From Vanessa cardui (lineage: Eukaryota > Arthropoda > Insecta > Lepidoptera > Nymphalidae), in assembly GCF_905220365.1 (NCBI RefSeq), contig NC_061140.1, forward strand, positions 6,822,501-6,886,500: a stretch of 64,000 bases of DNA, written 5' to 3'. How positions within the stretch are numbered: position 1 is the first letter of the stretch; every line of letters starts with the position of its first letter. Positions 11,260 through 22,983 of the stretch are shown here, one piece after another. The translations under genes and the position numbers were made by a program. Below the pieces are notes generated by a model. That model made no database searches and was not told the origin of the DNA. It saw only the letters and a list, made by a program, of their open reading frames with translations.

Positions 11260-11620
11260 AAATCATCCCTATACATCACAGTCGTATTCCACGATGTTTG
11301 ATATAAAAAAGTTTGACAAGCCGTTTGAATCCCAATGAACAAATCAACACGGCTGCTGCAAAAGGGTAGATACGTAAAAATTAAGATCCCATTCAAAACT
11401 GGAAAAGTTTCGTATAAGCTAGTGCTATGCTTTAAAAGTTTTGCAATTCGTTGGTTATCATTTCGTTCTTTCAAATCACAAAAAAAAAAAAAAAACAAGA
11501 TTATATAAAAGAAAAACAATGAAATCTTACACAAATTTTCATTACAATTTTTACACTTTCCTTTGGGCAAAGGAGACTTTAAGAAAATTATTGGTAGCAT
11601 TAGTGAACATGAAAATACAT

Positions 11621-11820
11621 TTTTTTATGGTATAGGTTGGCGGACGAGCATATGGGCCACCTGAAGGTCAGTGGTCACCATCACCCATAGACAATGAAGA
11701 TGTAAGAAATATTAACTATACCCGACATCAAACTAAGATGCTACGTCCCTTATGCCTGTAGTTACACTGGCTCACTCACCCCTCAAACTGGAACAATACA
11801 ATACTGAGAAATACTGAGAA
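11621..11820 (+). mobile_element. Family C element, 3'-truncated
   Basis: It matches the 2701 copy from GGTATAGGTTGGCGGACGAG to CAATACTGAG and then stops, losing the last third. A small internal deletion removes the segment around CCACCAACCTTGG. Confidence 0.65.
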
Positions 11821-12212
11821 TTAATTACAGACACTTTAAGATATCAAAATGTTTAAAATCACGTCAAAATAAAACAATAAAATGAGTACCTGAATATTAT
11901 TTCGATAGGTTAATTTAAATATACCCAATTATAAGCAATGTAATATATAGTCAGCTAAAAATGTTACCTTTGCCCCACAAAAGGATAGGGTTCAGGTTGA
12001 CGTACCCTTTTAAAATAATATATCAAGTTAAAAACGGTTACATAAGAGTAGGGCTTTAACAGATTATCCCGCGCTACAACCACCTGAAAGCTAATCAGAT
12101 GATTTACTGCAAGAGTATCCCTTGAGAAGTGAATCTAATAAAAAGTTTAGTACAAGAGGATTCTATTTTTCTATTTTTAATATGTGTAATTTCGGTAGTT
12201 CGGAGTGTGAGG

Positions 12213-12515
12213 GCAGAGATGGTCTAATGGTTAGAACGCGTGCATCTTAACCGATGATTGCGGGTTCAAACCCAGGCAAGCACCAACGAATATTGATGAG
12301 CTTTGTTTGTGTTCATAATTCATCTCATGGTCGGCGGTGAAGGAAAATATCGTGAGGAAATCTGCACGTATCTAACTTCATAGAAATTCTTTCCACAAGT
12401 GTATTCCACCAACCTGATTGGAAAAGCGTGGTGGAATACGTTCCAATCTTCTCCTCAAAGGGAGAGGAGGCCTTGACCCAGCAGTGGGAAATTTACAGGC
12501 TGTTATTGTTATTGT
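12213..12515 (+). mobile_element. tRNA-derived SINE, family A
   Basis: It has the head GCAGAGATGGTCTAATGGTT and a box B-like GGGTTCAAACCC, and ends in a short (GTT/ATT) tail. A seven-base direct repeat TGTGAGG flanks it (12206-12212 and 12516-12522). Confidence 0.82.
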
Positions 12516-12839
12516 TGTGAGGATGGCCAAATAAAATTACGTTTTATAATAATGCTCCAGACTATCTATATTTTATTACAATGCTCTGCAATCATCCAAT
12601 TGTTTTCTAATGACAGCACAATCATTTTTAAAATAAGAATTAGTGTTATATGCCAGTATTAAATACTATGACATATGAAATAATATTAATGACAGTTGTA
12701 CAAATTATAGATCAATTACTTACAATAATAATTTAATATAATAAAATAAATCCAATACAATCAATAATACAGAACCAAATGACACAACACCTTATCGGAG
12801 GCTAGGGTTACTCGCTAATATATGAAAAGTCTTTAGAAG

Positions 12840-12978
12840 TCGACTGGCCTAAAACAGTGCACAGCACCGGACTAGTGCCGTTGAATTTTCATAATTTATT
12901 ATTCATCTTGAAATCAGCGGTGAAGAAAAACAACTCGAGGAAACCTACATCTCCATATGTCAAATAAAATTCGGCTAT
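12840..12978 (+). repeat. Old SINE-related fragment
   Basis: CAGCGGTGAAGAAAAACAACTCGAGGAAACC matches the middle of family A (GCGGTGAAGGAAAACATCGTGAGG) with many substitutions. The upstream GCACCGGACTAGTGCCGTTG block differs, so it may be a separate family sharing a body. Confidence 0.4.
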
Positions 12979-12981
12979 ATA

Positions 12982-13136
12982 TGTCACCGTAAGATTACAA
13001 AATTCGTTAGATTACAATATAGCGAAGAATAATACTTTAAATTGCAATCATATTTCACAGTTCTCAATATTTCGACAAATTACAATTCTGTCGCGTCAGA
13101 TTGTAATCTAACGAATTTTGTAATCTTACGGTGACA
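12982..13136. mobile_element. MITE with perfect 37-bp terminal inverted repeats
   Basis: The 155-base element begins TGTCACCGTAAGATTACAAA and its last 37 bases are the exact complement of its first 37. It is flanked by TATA on both sides (12978-12981 and 13137-13140). It has no coding capacity. The identical TIRs imply recent mobility by an unseen transposase. It inserted next to the old SINE fragment and shares a CGTTAGATTACAAT-like core with the element at 1199. Confidence 0.85.
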
Positions 13137-13819
13137 TATACATATATACCCACGAACTAGTATATAGTTGAGATGGAGCCCAGTAAAAATACTTAAATTA
13201 AAAAAGGGGACTTGAATATTGTACTATGTAATGAATCAAACTGCGGTATCTTGATGGAATAAAGCTTTCAAATCATTTTCCTTAATAGAAGCCCTTTGCT
13301 AGAAGCAGGTCATTTACGGGATGTTACTTTACTTTAATAGTACATCAATATAAAATCTTTTGTAAAAATTAACAAAGTTCATTTAACTATGACAAAGTTC
13401 TAGAATTAAATTACGTCAATCGACATTAACGTTTTCAACTGAGAACTTTATTTGTTCGAACGCACTAATATTAAGAAATACTAATCCAACAGAAAAAAAA
13501 TGTTGCATGATGTTTATTGAGAAAGGTCCATGGGGCACCTACTATCCTATATCTTTAATAATACTATGAATGCGAAATTCTGTTTATATATGCGTTTTCA
13601 TGTTTTAACAACTGAATCATAAACGCTATCAGTGCGACAAAGGCGTAAAAATATAGTAAAATAAAACATCAAAAAGAAAAATATGATAATCTACATTTTC
13701 AACTTCTTGAAAGTGAATAATAAAAGATTAAAAGCACTGAAATTCGTGTAAACATTTGTAAATTTAAGCATGAGCGAGCAACCTTTTCAGGCCTTAATAA
13801 AACAGGCAAACGCGACCCT

Positions 13820-13936
13820 TCAACTAAAATATTCAGCAATGTCGGTAGCTCTCCTCTTAGCTTCTACATCCAGTATCAAATTATTCGTAAAATTTAAACG
13901 GTTTTTATAATCGTTCCATTGTTCTGTTTGTTTAAT
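13820..13936 (-). CDS. Candidate terminal exon fragment, possibly gene B
   Basis: After a possible acceptor (GGATAAG) the minus strand is open from IKQTEQWNDYKN to RRATDIAEYFS and a TGA. It starts in phase 0, which would join the phase-0 donor of the 14736 exon. A second frame is also open across the right half, and no strong donor exists, so this is weak. It could be a chance open frame or an alternative 3' end. Confidence 0.22.
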   Translation of the reverse strand: MKQTEQWNDYKNRLNFTNNLILDVEAKRRATDIAEYFS

Positions 13937-14540
13937 CTTATCCAAGCTTAAAATAAATCGTGTGTGATAAAATATCATTCTTAATTCACGGATTTGTAAT
14001 TTATTTCAACAAATTATTTCATCCTAGAATTATTCTGTTATTCTTGTTAATTAGTAATCTTCATCTAAATTTACATTTTACTTAAATTAAACGTGTGTTT
14101 TGAACACGTTTTGCATTTTACATGTTACCAACGTATACCAAAGAATAATGAAGCATATATACTTAATGATAAATTGTCTGACTATGATACAAGGCAGTAT
14201 GTAGTGTCTAACGGGATAATTTTTTCTCAGTAATAATTTGTTAAGAAATAAATAGAGGATGAAAATTTGTATGGTTATTCGACGTATCTGATGCTTGAAA
14301 TGTGATGAATCCATATTCTGGCTTCTGTTAATCAGATACCGACAGTTATTAAACCTTTTTAAAGAAAACCATCATCTAAGAGTAAAATTAGGATGAAAGA
14401 ATGTATAAAAGTTCTACATATGAGAACTGATCATCATGTTATGAATATAAAACATGTTAAATTATTTCTTTATTTAAAATTATGTAGGGAAGTTTTTTTA
14501 TCACTACAACTGTAATTTTAAAACAATTCATTGAGTTTCC

Positions 14541-14553
14541 GTATGTATGTATG

Positions 14554-14583
<30 letters not shown>
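14541..14583. repeat. (GTAT)n microsatellite
   Basis: About ten tandem GTAT units without interruption. Confidence 0.95.
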
Positions 14584-14584
<1 letters not shown>

Positions 14585-14735
14585 CTGTAGAAGCTTTATT
14601 GACTTAATAACATTTTTAAATATTTTTTTAGCTTATAGCTCTTCTATCTATAACTAAAATAATTTCGATCGATTATTTAGATAATATCTCGTTGTCTCTC
14701 GATACTACGTGATATTAGCTTAACGAGGAACTTAC

Positions 14736-15319
14736 TAAATTAATCATGAGTTCGCTGGGCGAGTGGACAGACTCCTGTCTATCAATCTTACGTTCAGACA
14801 TTGACACAGCTCGGAAAGCAAATTTATACGTTCACGCATAAAAGCTTAGTGTTACTTGGGTAATGTATGAAATTTAAACAAGATTCCTGTAGCATCTTCT
14901 CACTATAAGAGAAAAAACCCAGTTGATAACCTATAATAGTATTATATATGTGAAAGTATCTCTGTCTGTCTGTAGCTCTTTCACCACCCAACCGCTGAAC
15001 CGAATTTGATGAAATATGGTATGAAGCAAACTTGAACTACAACAGCAGATATATTTTTTTATGGTCATAATATTATTGATAGAAATATTTTTTATCACTT
15101 TATAATCAAAACACGTTCGAAAAGAATCTTCATTATCTCGTTTTAATATTGAGTTAAATAAACTCAAAAAATATGAAATATACCACACTCCCCTTGTTTT
15201 GAAGAGTTTTGACGAAAATTTAATCAAATATTCATATCGCGTTGTATAGACTTACGAGTTCTCTTCGACTTTCTGGCTTGTTTGATTTCATCTTGTTTTT
15301 TTTCGGTAAATTGGGAAAT
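14736..15319 (-). CDS. Gene B, two internal coding exons (unidentified protein)
   Basis: Exon 15319-15256 follows TTATGTTAAAG and reads ISQFTEKKQDEIKQARKSKR, ending in phase 1 at a consensus donor (C|GTAAGT). Exon 14809-14736 follows TTTGCTTTCCGAG, supplies the two missing bases, and reads VSMSERKIDRQESVHSPSEL to a phase-0 consensus donor (TTA|GTAAGT). Open frames, matching phase and two GTAAGT donors support real exons. The peptide is basic, then Ser/Glu-rich (RKSKR, SERKIDRQES, HSPSE), as in a disordered, possibly phosphorylated linker. No family is recognised. Their link to the 5.8-6.0-kb terminal exons is inferred from strand and order only. Confidence 0.45.
14925..15110 (+). repeat. Dispersed repeat element F
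   Basis: GTGAAAGTATCTCTGTCTGT and CCGCTGAACCGAATTTGATG match blocks at 22185-22403 and 28385-28575. It is a common arthropod dispersed repeat of undecided class, and it lies between gene B exons. Confidence 0.5.
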
Positions 15320-15454
15320 CTTTAACATAATCTCAATTATAACAACTAGTAGTCGCTCATTGGTCGAAATTCGACCGTCATTCATATCTACCAATAATAT
15401 AAGAGTGAACAGCTGGAGGATACCTGTGCGTCATTGCTATTGGTTTACAAACAT

Positions 15455-15686
15455 TTGACGACCTCCGTGGTCGAGTGGTGTGTACACCGGTTTTCATGGG
15501 TACGCCACTCCGAGGTCCTGGTTTCGATTCCCGGCCGAGTCAATGTAGATTATCATTAGTTTTCTATGTTGTCTTGGGTCTGGGTGTTTGTGGTACCGTC
15601 GTTGCTTCTGATTTTCCATAACACAAGTGCTATAGCTACTTACATTGGGATCAGCGCAATGTATGTGATGTTGTCTAAAAAAAAAA
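15455..15686 (+). mobile_element. tRNA-derived SINE, family B
   Basis: It matches the 10360 copy closely over its whole length, from GACGACCTCCGTGGTCGAGT to GTATGTGATGTTGTCT plus an A run. Target duplications are not clear. Confidence 0.82.
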
Positions 15687-17381
15687 TCATTACACAAATA
15701 TGATGCATGTATATAATATCTTTGTATCGATTGATATTATTTATTGTTTGAATGTACAATTGCACACTATTGCATTTTATATACAAATGTTAGCTTTCTG
15801 CGCAGCGTTATAGGCCTTATCGGACCGTTTGACTTTGCCTATTATGAAAACGTGGACTGTCAAGTCTAGCGTTTCACCTTAACTACATTGTATTGACAGT
15901 GGGGTTCGTAACATCAGTAAATTTACTGTGGGTTTTTAGTAAACAAATCAAAACAAATCTTAATTCACGAAATTTTCACTCTTAAAGAAAAATCGAGAGC
16001 CGTTAGAGTATTATTTTGTAAAAAACGCTAAGTTAAGATTACCATTTGTCATTTTTTATAACAGGTACAGTTTAATACTGCGAGATTTCCATAACAACAA
16101 TGCAGTTTCAAATGCATGTGCCGAAATTAGGAACTTATCCCTTTTGTTTTTCTTTAAATTTTATGAGGGATTGTAACAAAATTGACTTACATGATTTTTT
16201 CTTAAACTACATTGTATATTTTTAATGCTATCTTCAAGGAATTATTGATATTGTTATTTTCCACTTCAGCTAAGCGTGTAGCTAGAGTGGAGACGACTAT
16301 ATCGCTATCGTATCCCGTTGAGTTATTGACGATTGAATTGGAATTATGATTGTATTATAGAGAAATTCTAAAATAAATACGTATGCCTCTCTGGACGTCT
16401 GATAGATGTGATAATGATAACTTAAACTGATGTAACTTGAACTATTTTATACTGAAATTATTCAGCTTGGAAAAGCTGAAGTTGTTACTTAATTTTTGTG
16501 TATGTTAATATGATAGTGCAAGGAAAGTTTATCTATTAATAAAACATTTTTTTAGCATAAATATTATTTATTCTGAGTTAAATTTCTTAAATATGTACAT
16601 GAGAATTATAACTAAGAATGTATAAGAGAAAAGTAAGCCAAACAGACTGGCGCCGTAACGCGTTACGTTACGTTAGTACGTTACGTTAGTAGTTTACACT
16701 CAAAACTAAAGCCGTTCTCATTTCTTTTATTATTATTTTTGTTTATTATTTTTTTAATAATTTCTTTTAATTTTATGAATAGTATAAATCGAACATAACA
16801 AAGTTCAATAAAGAACTATTGAAATAAATTCAAGTAACAGAGAAAGAATTAAAGCACTTCCACGCTGATCCAATGCAGATTGGAAATTTAAATGTACACA
16901 AGGAAAAATTGTGTGCTGGATAGGAAGGATCTATTCGCGCTGGATAACAAGCTGGTAAAGGCGGATACACAAGATATATACAAATTCTTGGCGCGAGGCT
17001 GAGAGCAATTTCATATTTTTCATTGTTTTGTGAAAATATATATGAAAATACTGTGCCGAAGTTGGCGCGGAAATTATATTGTATAAAATATTATTAAAAA
17101 TTCTATTGTCTTAACATATTTTGCTTTTTATACTTTTACATTTCGGGAAATAATGGAAAGATTTTTAGGGTAAAATTTTATGAAAAACATTATATAGTAA
17201 TATGCTTTAAATATATATAAAGCATTTTTAGTCTGTAAACTCTAAATGATAAATTTTTTTAAACCCGTATAATAATAGCTATATATATGTATAAATTATT
17301 AATCATTTTCGAAAGATTGAAAGATCATATGAACGAGATAAATCCCTTATACAATTCATTTATAAAATATCTCAAAATAAT
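15687..17381. other. AT-rich stretch between genes A and B
   Basis: No secure gene. Around 16260-16345 both strands are open: the plus strand after an acceptor-like TTATTTTCCACTTCAG, the minus strand through STGYDSDIVVSTLATRLAEV. Neither has matching donors. A 13-base direct repeat ACGTTACGTTAGT occurs twice near 16665-16690. Confidence 0.4.
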
Positions 17382-17387
17382 TTTATT
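17382..17387 (-). terminator. Polyadenylation signal of gene A
   Basis: AATAAA on the minus strand about 120 bases beyond the gene A stop codon. Confidence 0.5.
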
Positions 17388-17508
17388 TTTTCTGAACAGG
17401 AGAAATCACTCTCACTTAGTACTTAAATAGTACTCGCGTATGAAATACCAGTTGCTTTATGGGCCTTTGCGTCAAAAGATTGTCAGAATCAAAAGAGTTT
17501 CACATTGT

Positions 17509-18142
17509 TTACCCTCGCTGATCCGATGCTGGATATCTCTTCAGTCGGGTCAGTGCATCCTCCTGTAATGTCGGGTTATCATCACATTGAACTATAGGTC
17601 CATCACAGTTATCCGGGGCAGCATAATCCTGTAGAATAAAATCTCCTAAGCAAGAACTTGAACATGGCCATTGCAGAAATTCTGTCTGTTTGAAATTTTT
17701 GTAAAGAAATTAATAAAATCATAATCATTACACCTCTACTAGACGTACTGGTACCGGGTAGACTTCGTGCCATTAAGGTTATTCCATCACATTGCTCCTC
17801 TGGGGATTAAAAGATAAATCTAAAAGTTATAAAGAAACTCTAAATATACTAATGCTGGACTATGGCCTCCTCTCCATTTGAGGTTGATTAGAAACCTATC
17901 CCACCACGCTGCTACACTGTGAATTAGAAATACACCTGTATTTTAATCCAACACAACAGATCTGTTTTCTGTTTCGCTTCATCGCAATACACAAGATCAA
18001 AAACCACAAATAAAACACTTAAAAAATCAGTGATGCTTGCCTGGATTTAAAAGAATCTTCAGCCAAAATATAAGTGTTCAAAAATAAGTAGGTAAATGTA
18101 ATAACATACCGACATGTGCTATAAAATCAACATAATCTCCAA
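17509..18142 (-). CDS. Gene A, last three coding exons (unidentified protein)
   Basis: Three minus-strand exons fit together. Exon 18142-18110 is only 33 nt (GDYVDFIAHV) and ends G|GTATGT. Exon 17799-17732 follows TTTAATCCCCAG and reads EQCDGITLMARSLPGTSTSS, ending at GGT|GTAATG. Exon 17628-17509 follows TTTTATTCTACAG and reads DYAAPDNCDGPIVQCDDNPT, then LTRLKRYPASDQRG and TAA. Phases agree at both junctions and at the junction to the upstream exon at 31442-31518. The tail is acidic with a repeated CDG motif; I do not recognise the family. If the final GG|GTAAAC is a donor instead of part of the stop, the gene would continue left. A degenerate family A SINE lies in the intron at about 17855-18060. 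Confidence 0.55.
17855..18060 (-). mobile_element. Old family A SINE remnant
   Basis: GGCCTCCTCTCCATTTGAGG, CCCACCACGCTG and GTGATGCTTGCCTGG are degraded blocks of the family A SINE in inverted order. It is heavily diverged and lies inside a gene A intron. Confidence 0.55.
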
Positions 18143-18906
18143 CTAATGAGCACAATAAGTTTTATATTACAAATAAAATGAATGTTTTAATTATTTTCCT
18201 ATTCTACATCGTTGTCGCAATAAAAACAATTCCGAGATTGTGTTTCAAATTTTATTATCAGTGTAAAAATGTACGCATAAAAATATGAAAGCGTATAAAA
18301 TGTGAGTAAAGTCTGTTTTATTTTAATAAAAAGGGAAAATGTACTTTAATTTTATGTAACAATAAAATCTAATTTCCTTCTGCGTAATGATATTTTGTAC
18401 AATTATATTCCTTAATAACTACCAATTTACTATAAATTCTCTGTAAGACTTGTTTCCAAATGCTATTTAGTTATATTGTTAAATACTTGTTATAATTTTT
18501 CTAATGAAGAAAAAATATCACACTTTACTTTCACGTTCAATTGGATATATATTTTTATGTCATATAGTTGTAGAAAAATGATTATCTTTTTACGATGGCA
18601 TCGAATTCAATGTATTTCAAATGTATTTTTCGGAATACAGGTATTCCAAAAAGGAGGAGGAGGAGTAACCAAAACCAGAGTAACAAAGACAACAACCATT
18701 GGTTATAAGATTCATTACATTGTTATCCCAATACTTAAATATATTTATTTATAATGCCACACTGTATACATATCATCAAAGGTTTGTGTTCCAATTCGAT
18801 ATTACAGTACTTTGAAAAAAAAAATTAAAATATCTATCCATGTTATAATATAATACTAAATTGTATATGATACATATATTCCAAGCAGCAATTATTGTGA
18901 GTTCAC

Positions 18907-18912
18907 AAACCA

Positions 18913-18947
<35 letters not shown>

Positions 18948-19232
18948 GCCTGTAAATTCCCACTGCTGGGCCAAAGGCCAAAGGCCTTTGAGGAGAAGGT
19001 TTGGAACATATTCCACCACGCTGTTCCAATGCGGGTTGGTGGAATTCACATGTGGCAGAATTTTTATGAAATTTGTCACGTTTCCTCACGATGTTTTCCT
19101 TCACCGCTGAGCACGAGATGAATTACGTATATAAAGACAAATTAAGCACATGAATCAGCGGTGCTTGCCTGGGTTTGAACCCGCAATCATCGGTTAAGAT
19201 GCACGCGTTCTAACCACTGGGCCATCTCGACT
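18907..19232 (-). mobile_element. tRNA-derived SINE, family A (copy 1 of duplication only)
   Basis: An inverted family A element with a (CAA)n start on this strand, flanked by GAGTTCAC at 18899-18906 and 19233-19240. The corresponding place in copy 2 (near 25660) has one uninterrupted GAGTTCAC, a clean empty site. Confidence 0.92.
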
Positions 19233-20810
19233 GAGTTCACTCAGGCTGCAACAAAACAAATCCACTCAGTCTGCTATCACATTGAGAGTACGTAACGTGC
19301 ACGTCAGTGGTGCTTTCTTGAGCAACTTGGTTCGCCCAGTGGGCCCATTTAAAACTAGTAACAATATTTATTGACAAAAGAATTATTAACATTTAATTCC
19401 TTAGATAATATGAATTAAAAGCTGAAGCAAAAACATGATCAAGACATTTGTGTCTTATATCAAATTACATGTTTTTGTCCCATTTGCTGTCCGAACACAC
19501 TTGAGTAGTGGTGCAAAAATCTTCATTAAAAGTATAAAACCTCACAGTTTTTTGCCCAGAAGAAAGTAATTGCAATTCAACGTGAAAGTGCTACCGCATT
19601 CTTGCCACTACTCCGGACGGTCAAGATTTATACAGTAACTATTTTTAATTCAAATCTAAATAGTTCTTTTCCGTACTGACTAATAACAATGAGACTAATT
19701 AAAGTTTTAAAATTTTATCCAAATTAAACATTTGTATATTAGTGGATGATTAGAAAAAAGTTGAAGCAATTGCATTGTCATGAAATTAGAAACTATACTT
19801 ACACAGTGCTGATACACGGATGCGGCTAATAAAAACGAGGGAGGACAACAGCCTTCACACACATTAACAGAAATACTAACACACATGTAAACATGTTCAA
19901 TATTCTTGTATCACTTATTTCACGATCGTTATCATATTAATAACGTTCGCCTTACCATTGTTGTTATTAGATTTTTATATTATATTTCCTTTGTTGAATA
20001 AATTGTTAATTTGTATGGCAAACCCAATGGAATATAAAAATATACTATGGTTTATAAAAAAATATTTATTACCTGTATGTTCAGTAGTATATTATACAGA
20101 TAATATGCGATTTTGTAAAAACACACTTTGATCAGACTCCTCGAAAACCAACTTACGCTCTTTACATGAATGATATAATATTTGTCAACATAATAATTAT
20201 TTTCATTAGGGACTTAAGGTAGTAATTCATAAAAAATTAAACTGATTTCAAAATTAACGTAACCTAAGTAACAGCTAGTGATGTATAAATAAAAATATAC
20301 TATGAAACTACTAAACCGATTTTAATGAAATTTACATTGTTTCCTAAGTTGAATTGTCCGTAGCTTAGATTAAAATGATCATCTCAATACAGCTTTTAGT
20401 TTTCGAGTAATTCATGTATAAACATACAAACATACACTAACGAAAATAAGCATACTTGCTTGGCAGCCTAAATGGATGGGTAATTCAATTTTAACAATGT
20501 TACACACACATATGTAAAACTGATAACCTCTTTTTTTAATAAAAATACCTTGCAAATCATGCGCGTGGAATGATGGTGGCATTATTTCCTCTTTGAATTG
20601 CATTTCCGATTATCTGAATAAAGAATTATACAAGGTGTTATACTTTCAATGATGATTTAATATTGCTTATGGCCAATATTGTGTATGTGCATAGAACTTT
20701 TATGTTAAATACTGTACGTTTATGCTCATAGTTACATGTATGTGTCAAAATAATTCGGTTTCTATTGATTCATATATTTATTATTGTTATAAAATATATT
20801 GCTTACTAGC

Positions 20811-21090
20811 TGTGACCTTGTACGCGTTAGAATTTAACAAAAAAAATATTATTGTAGTATAAGTTACTCCTTATTATATCAGTTATCTGCCAGTGAAAGT
20901 CCCGTCAAAGTCGATCCAGCCGTTCCAGAGATTAGCTCGAACAAACCGGCAGACAGACAGACAGACAAAAATTGTAAAAAAATGTTATTTTGGTATACGT
21001 ACCGAAAATACATAGATAACCATTGAGTAAAAAGGGCTATTTTAATATTACAAATTGACACTCCAATTTTATTATATGTATAGATAAAAT
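20811..21090 (+). repeat. Dispersed repeat element G
   Basis: It contains TACTAGCTGTGACCTTGTAC, AAAGTCCCGTCAAAGTCGAT, the CAGACAGACAGACAG run and TTACAAATTGACACTCCAAT. A shortened counterpart is in copy 2 at about 27289-27545, lacking the CAGA run. It is non-coding, of a kind widely dispersed in lepidopteran DNA. Confidence 0.55.
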
Positions 21091-21885
21091 TTAAAGAGTG
21101 AAAGATGATTTACAATCAAAAATTAAAATAATACAATAATGGTTCGATAGGCCTTGAACTTTTAACTTTTATATCAAATAATGATTTTCATTTACCAAAC
21201 CAGTACATGCATTTGATAAATCCAAACTCAGTTCGATTAGATATAAATACATTTATTTAACATCATAGCTTCAATCGGCACAATTCCAAGTTGTACAATC
21301 AATCACCCTTAATTTTTAAAACAATCCCGTTAAACCCGGATTCTGACCACCGACCGCTCTCTTCTGTTTTTCTTCTTTTTCCTCCTGTCACCTCCCAATA
21401 TGTCCTGTCATCCAATTGGTCAGCCGAGCTAATTCCGCTTTCTTAACCTGAGAACCACGATGCAAGTGTTACCATCTCTAAAACAGAATAACATGAATAA
21501 AAATCATGACATTTATTTTTATAAAAAAAATTGAAGCAGTAATGACTTCTATATAGTTTCAATCGAACATCACCAAAAATAGAAATTTATAAAACATTCA
21601 ATCAGTACAGTTCCTCACACCACCTCACACACCGCGTATCCCGAGTTACAAATAAATCGCACATTCGTCAATAACAAGCAAAAATAGAATTTTAAATCAT
21701 TTTCCCGTCTATTGCACATTTTTCTGGAATGCTCTCGGTGACACGAGGGAATTCCAATTCCGATACGAATATACACATTTGGGTACACATGCGTTGATAC
21801 GAGTAAATATAGCTAAAATTTTAAAAGATATTTTGTAGAATTTTGCCAAAAATTGATGGTGTATAGGTTGTTTACACCATTACCT

Positions 21886-22122
21886 CTGTTGAGATGGCCC
21901 AGTGGTTAGAAAGCGTGCATCTTAACCGATGATCACCGACAGCGGTGAAGGAAAACATCGTGAGGAAACCTGCATGTGACAAATTTCATAGAAATTCTAC
22001 CACATGTGTAACCACCAACCCGCATTGGAACAGCGTGGTGGAATATGTTCCAAACCTTCTCCTCAAAGGGAGAGGAGGCCTTTAGCCCAGCAGTGGGAAT
22101 TTACAGGCTGTTGTTGTTGTTG
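21886..22122 (+). mobile_element. tRNA-derived SINE, family A, internally deleted (copy 1 only)
   Basis: The head GAGATGGCCCAGTGGTTAGA jumps directly from CCGATGATCACC to CAGCGGTGAAGGAAAACATC, removing box B and the 5' body. It is flanked by a 13-base repeat TACACCATTACCT (21873-21885 and 22123-22135). Copy 2 keeps the single, empty site near 28331. Confidence 0.9.
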
Positions 22123-22184
22123 TACACCATTACCTTCGTATTAGATAACCTTCACCACTTCTTATTGCTTTATTAATAATCTTT

Positions 22185-22403
22185 ATTAATATTGTAAATA
22201 TGAAAGTAACTCTGCCTGTCTTTCTATCGCTCTTTCAAAACCAAACCACTGAACCGAATTTCATGAAATTTGGTATGAAGTATACGTCAACGCCAAGAAG
22301 CGACATACACTTTTTTGTTAAAATTAAAAACTAACCTAACCTAACCTAACACATGCCAACCAACACCCTAAAACGCCAGCGAAGTCGCGGGCAATTACTA
22401 GTA
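22185..22403 (+). repeat. Dispersed repeat element F with (CCTAA)3
   Basis: It reads GAAAGTAACTCTGCCTGTCT, then AACCACTGAACCGAATTTCA, and ends CCAGCGAAGTCGCGGGCAAT. A CTAACCTAACCTAACCTAAC run at about 22332-22351 is telomere-like. The copy 2 counterpart (28385-28575) lacks that run. Confidence 0.6.
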
Positions 22404-22751
22404 AAGTATACACCTAAATATTTATGGTAACGTTCCGAAGATCGCCCTATCATCTCATGTCGTCTTACCCGATTCGTAAGGGTGCTTCGTTGATTTAGTG
22501 ACTAATTTATATGTGATGAGGATATCGAGTTCAAACCAGATTAAAACAATAAAAGTTGTTTTTCTGCGAAATAGAAAGAAAAATGAGAGAAAAACCAAAG
22601 TTTGCGCCACTAACTAACAACTGTGCGTCTCTCGGAAAGCCTGGGAATTCCACGTTCCTTTTTCTTAATAAAGATCAAACGGAACAATCACGTATCAGTC
22701 TTATCTATACAGCATTTTAAAGCATATTATGTCCAGCATATCAGCATATTA

Positions 22752-22983
22752 TTTTGACGATCTCCGTGGTCGAGTGGTGTGTACACCGGTTTCAAGGGTA
22801 CGCCACTCCGAGGTCCCGGGTTCGATTACCAGCCGAGTCGATATAGATTATCATTAGTTTTCTATGTTGTCTTGGGTCTGGGTGCTTGTGGTACCGTCGT
22901 TACTTCAGATCTTCCATAACACAAGTGCTTTAGCTACTTACATTGGGATCAGAGTAATGTATGTGATGTTGTTGTCTCATATT
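22752..22983 (+). mobile_element. tRNA-derived SINE, family B (copy 1 only)
   Basis: A full family B element flanked by CATATTA (22745-22751 and 22984-22990). Copy 2 shows the uninterrupted sequence CAGCATATTAACTTAGATTG near 28916. Confidence 0.92.

Noticed and set aside
11250..11600. Minus-strand 116-codon frame, with a good acceptor before SRVDLFIGIQTACQT
   Set aside because: It reads through the SINE target duplication and poly-T; the plus strand is equally open there. No donor with matching phase was found.
14541..14583. Tandem repeats considered as a CRISPR-like array
   Set aside because: It is a simple four-base microsatellite without spacers, and the genome is eukaryotic.
16260..16345. 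Acceptor-like plus site and open minus frame over the same 85 bases
   Set aside because: Both strands are open and neither has a suitable donor or partner exon.
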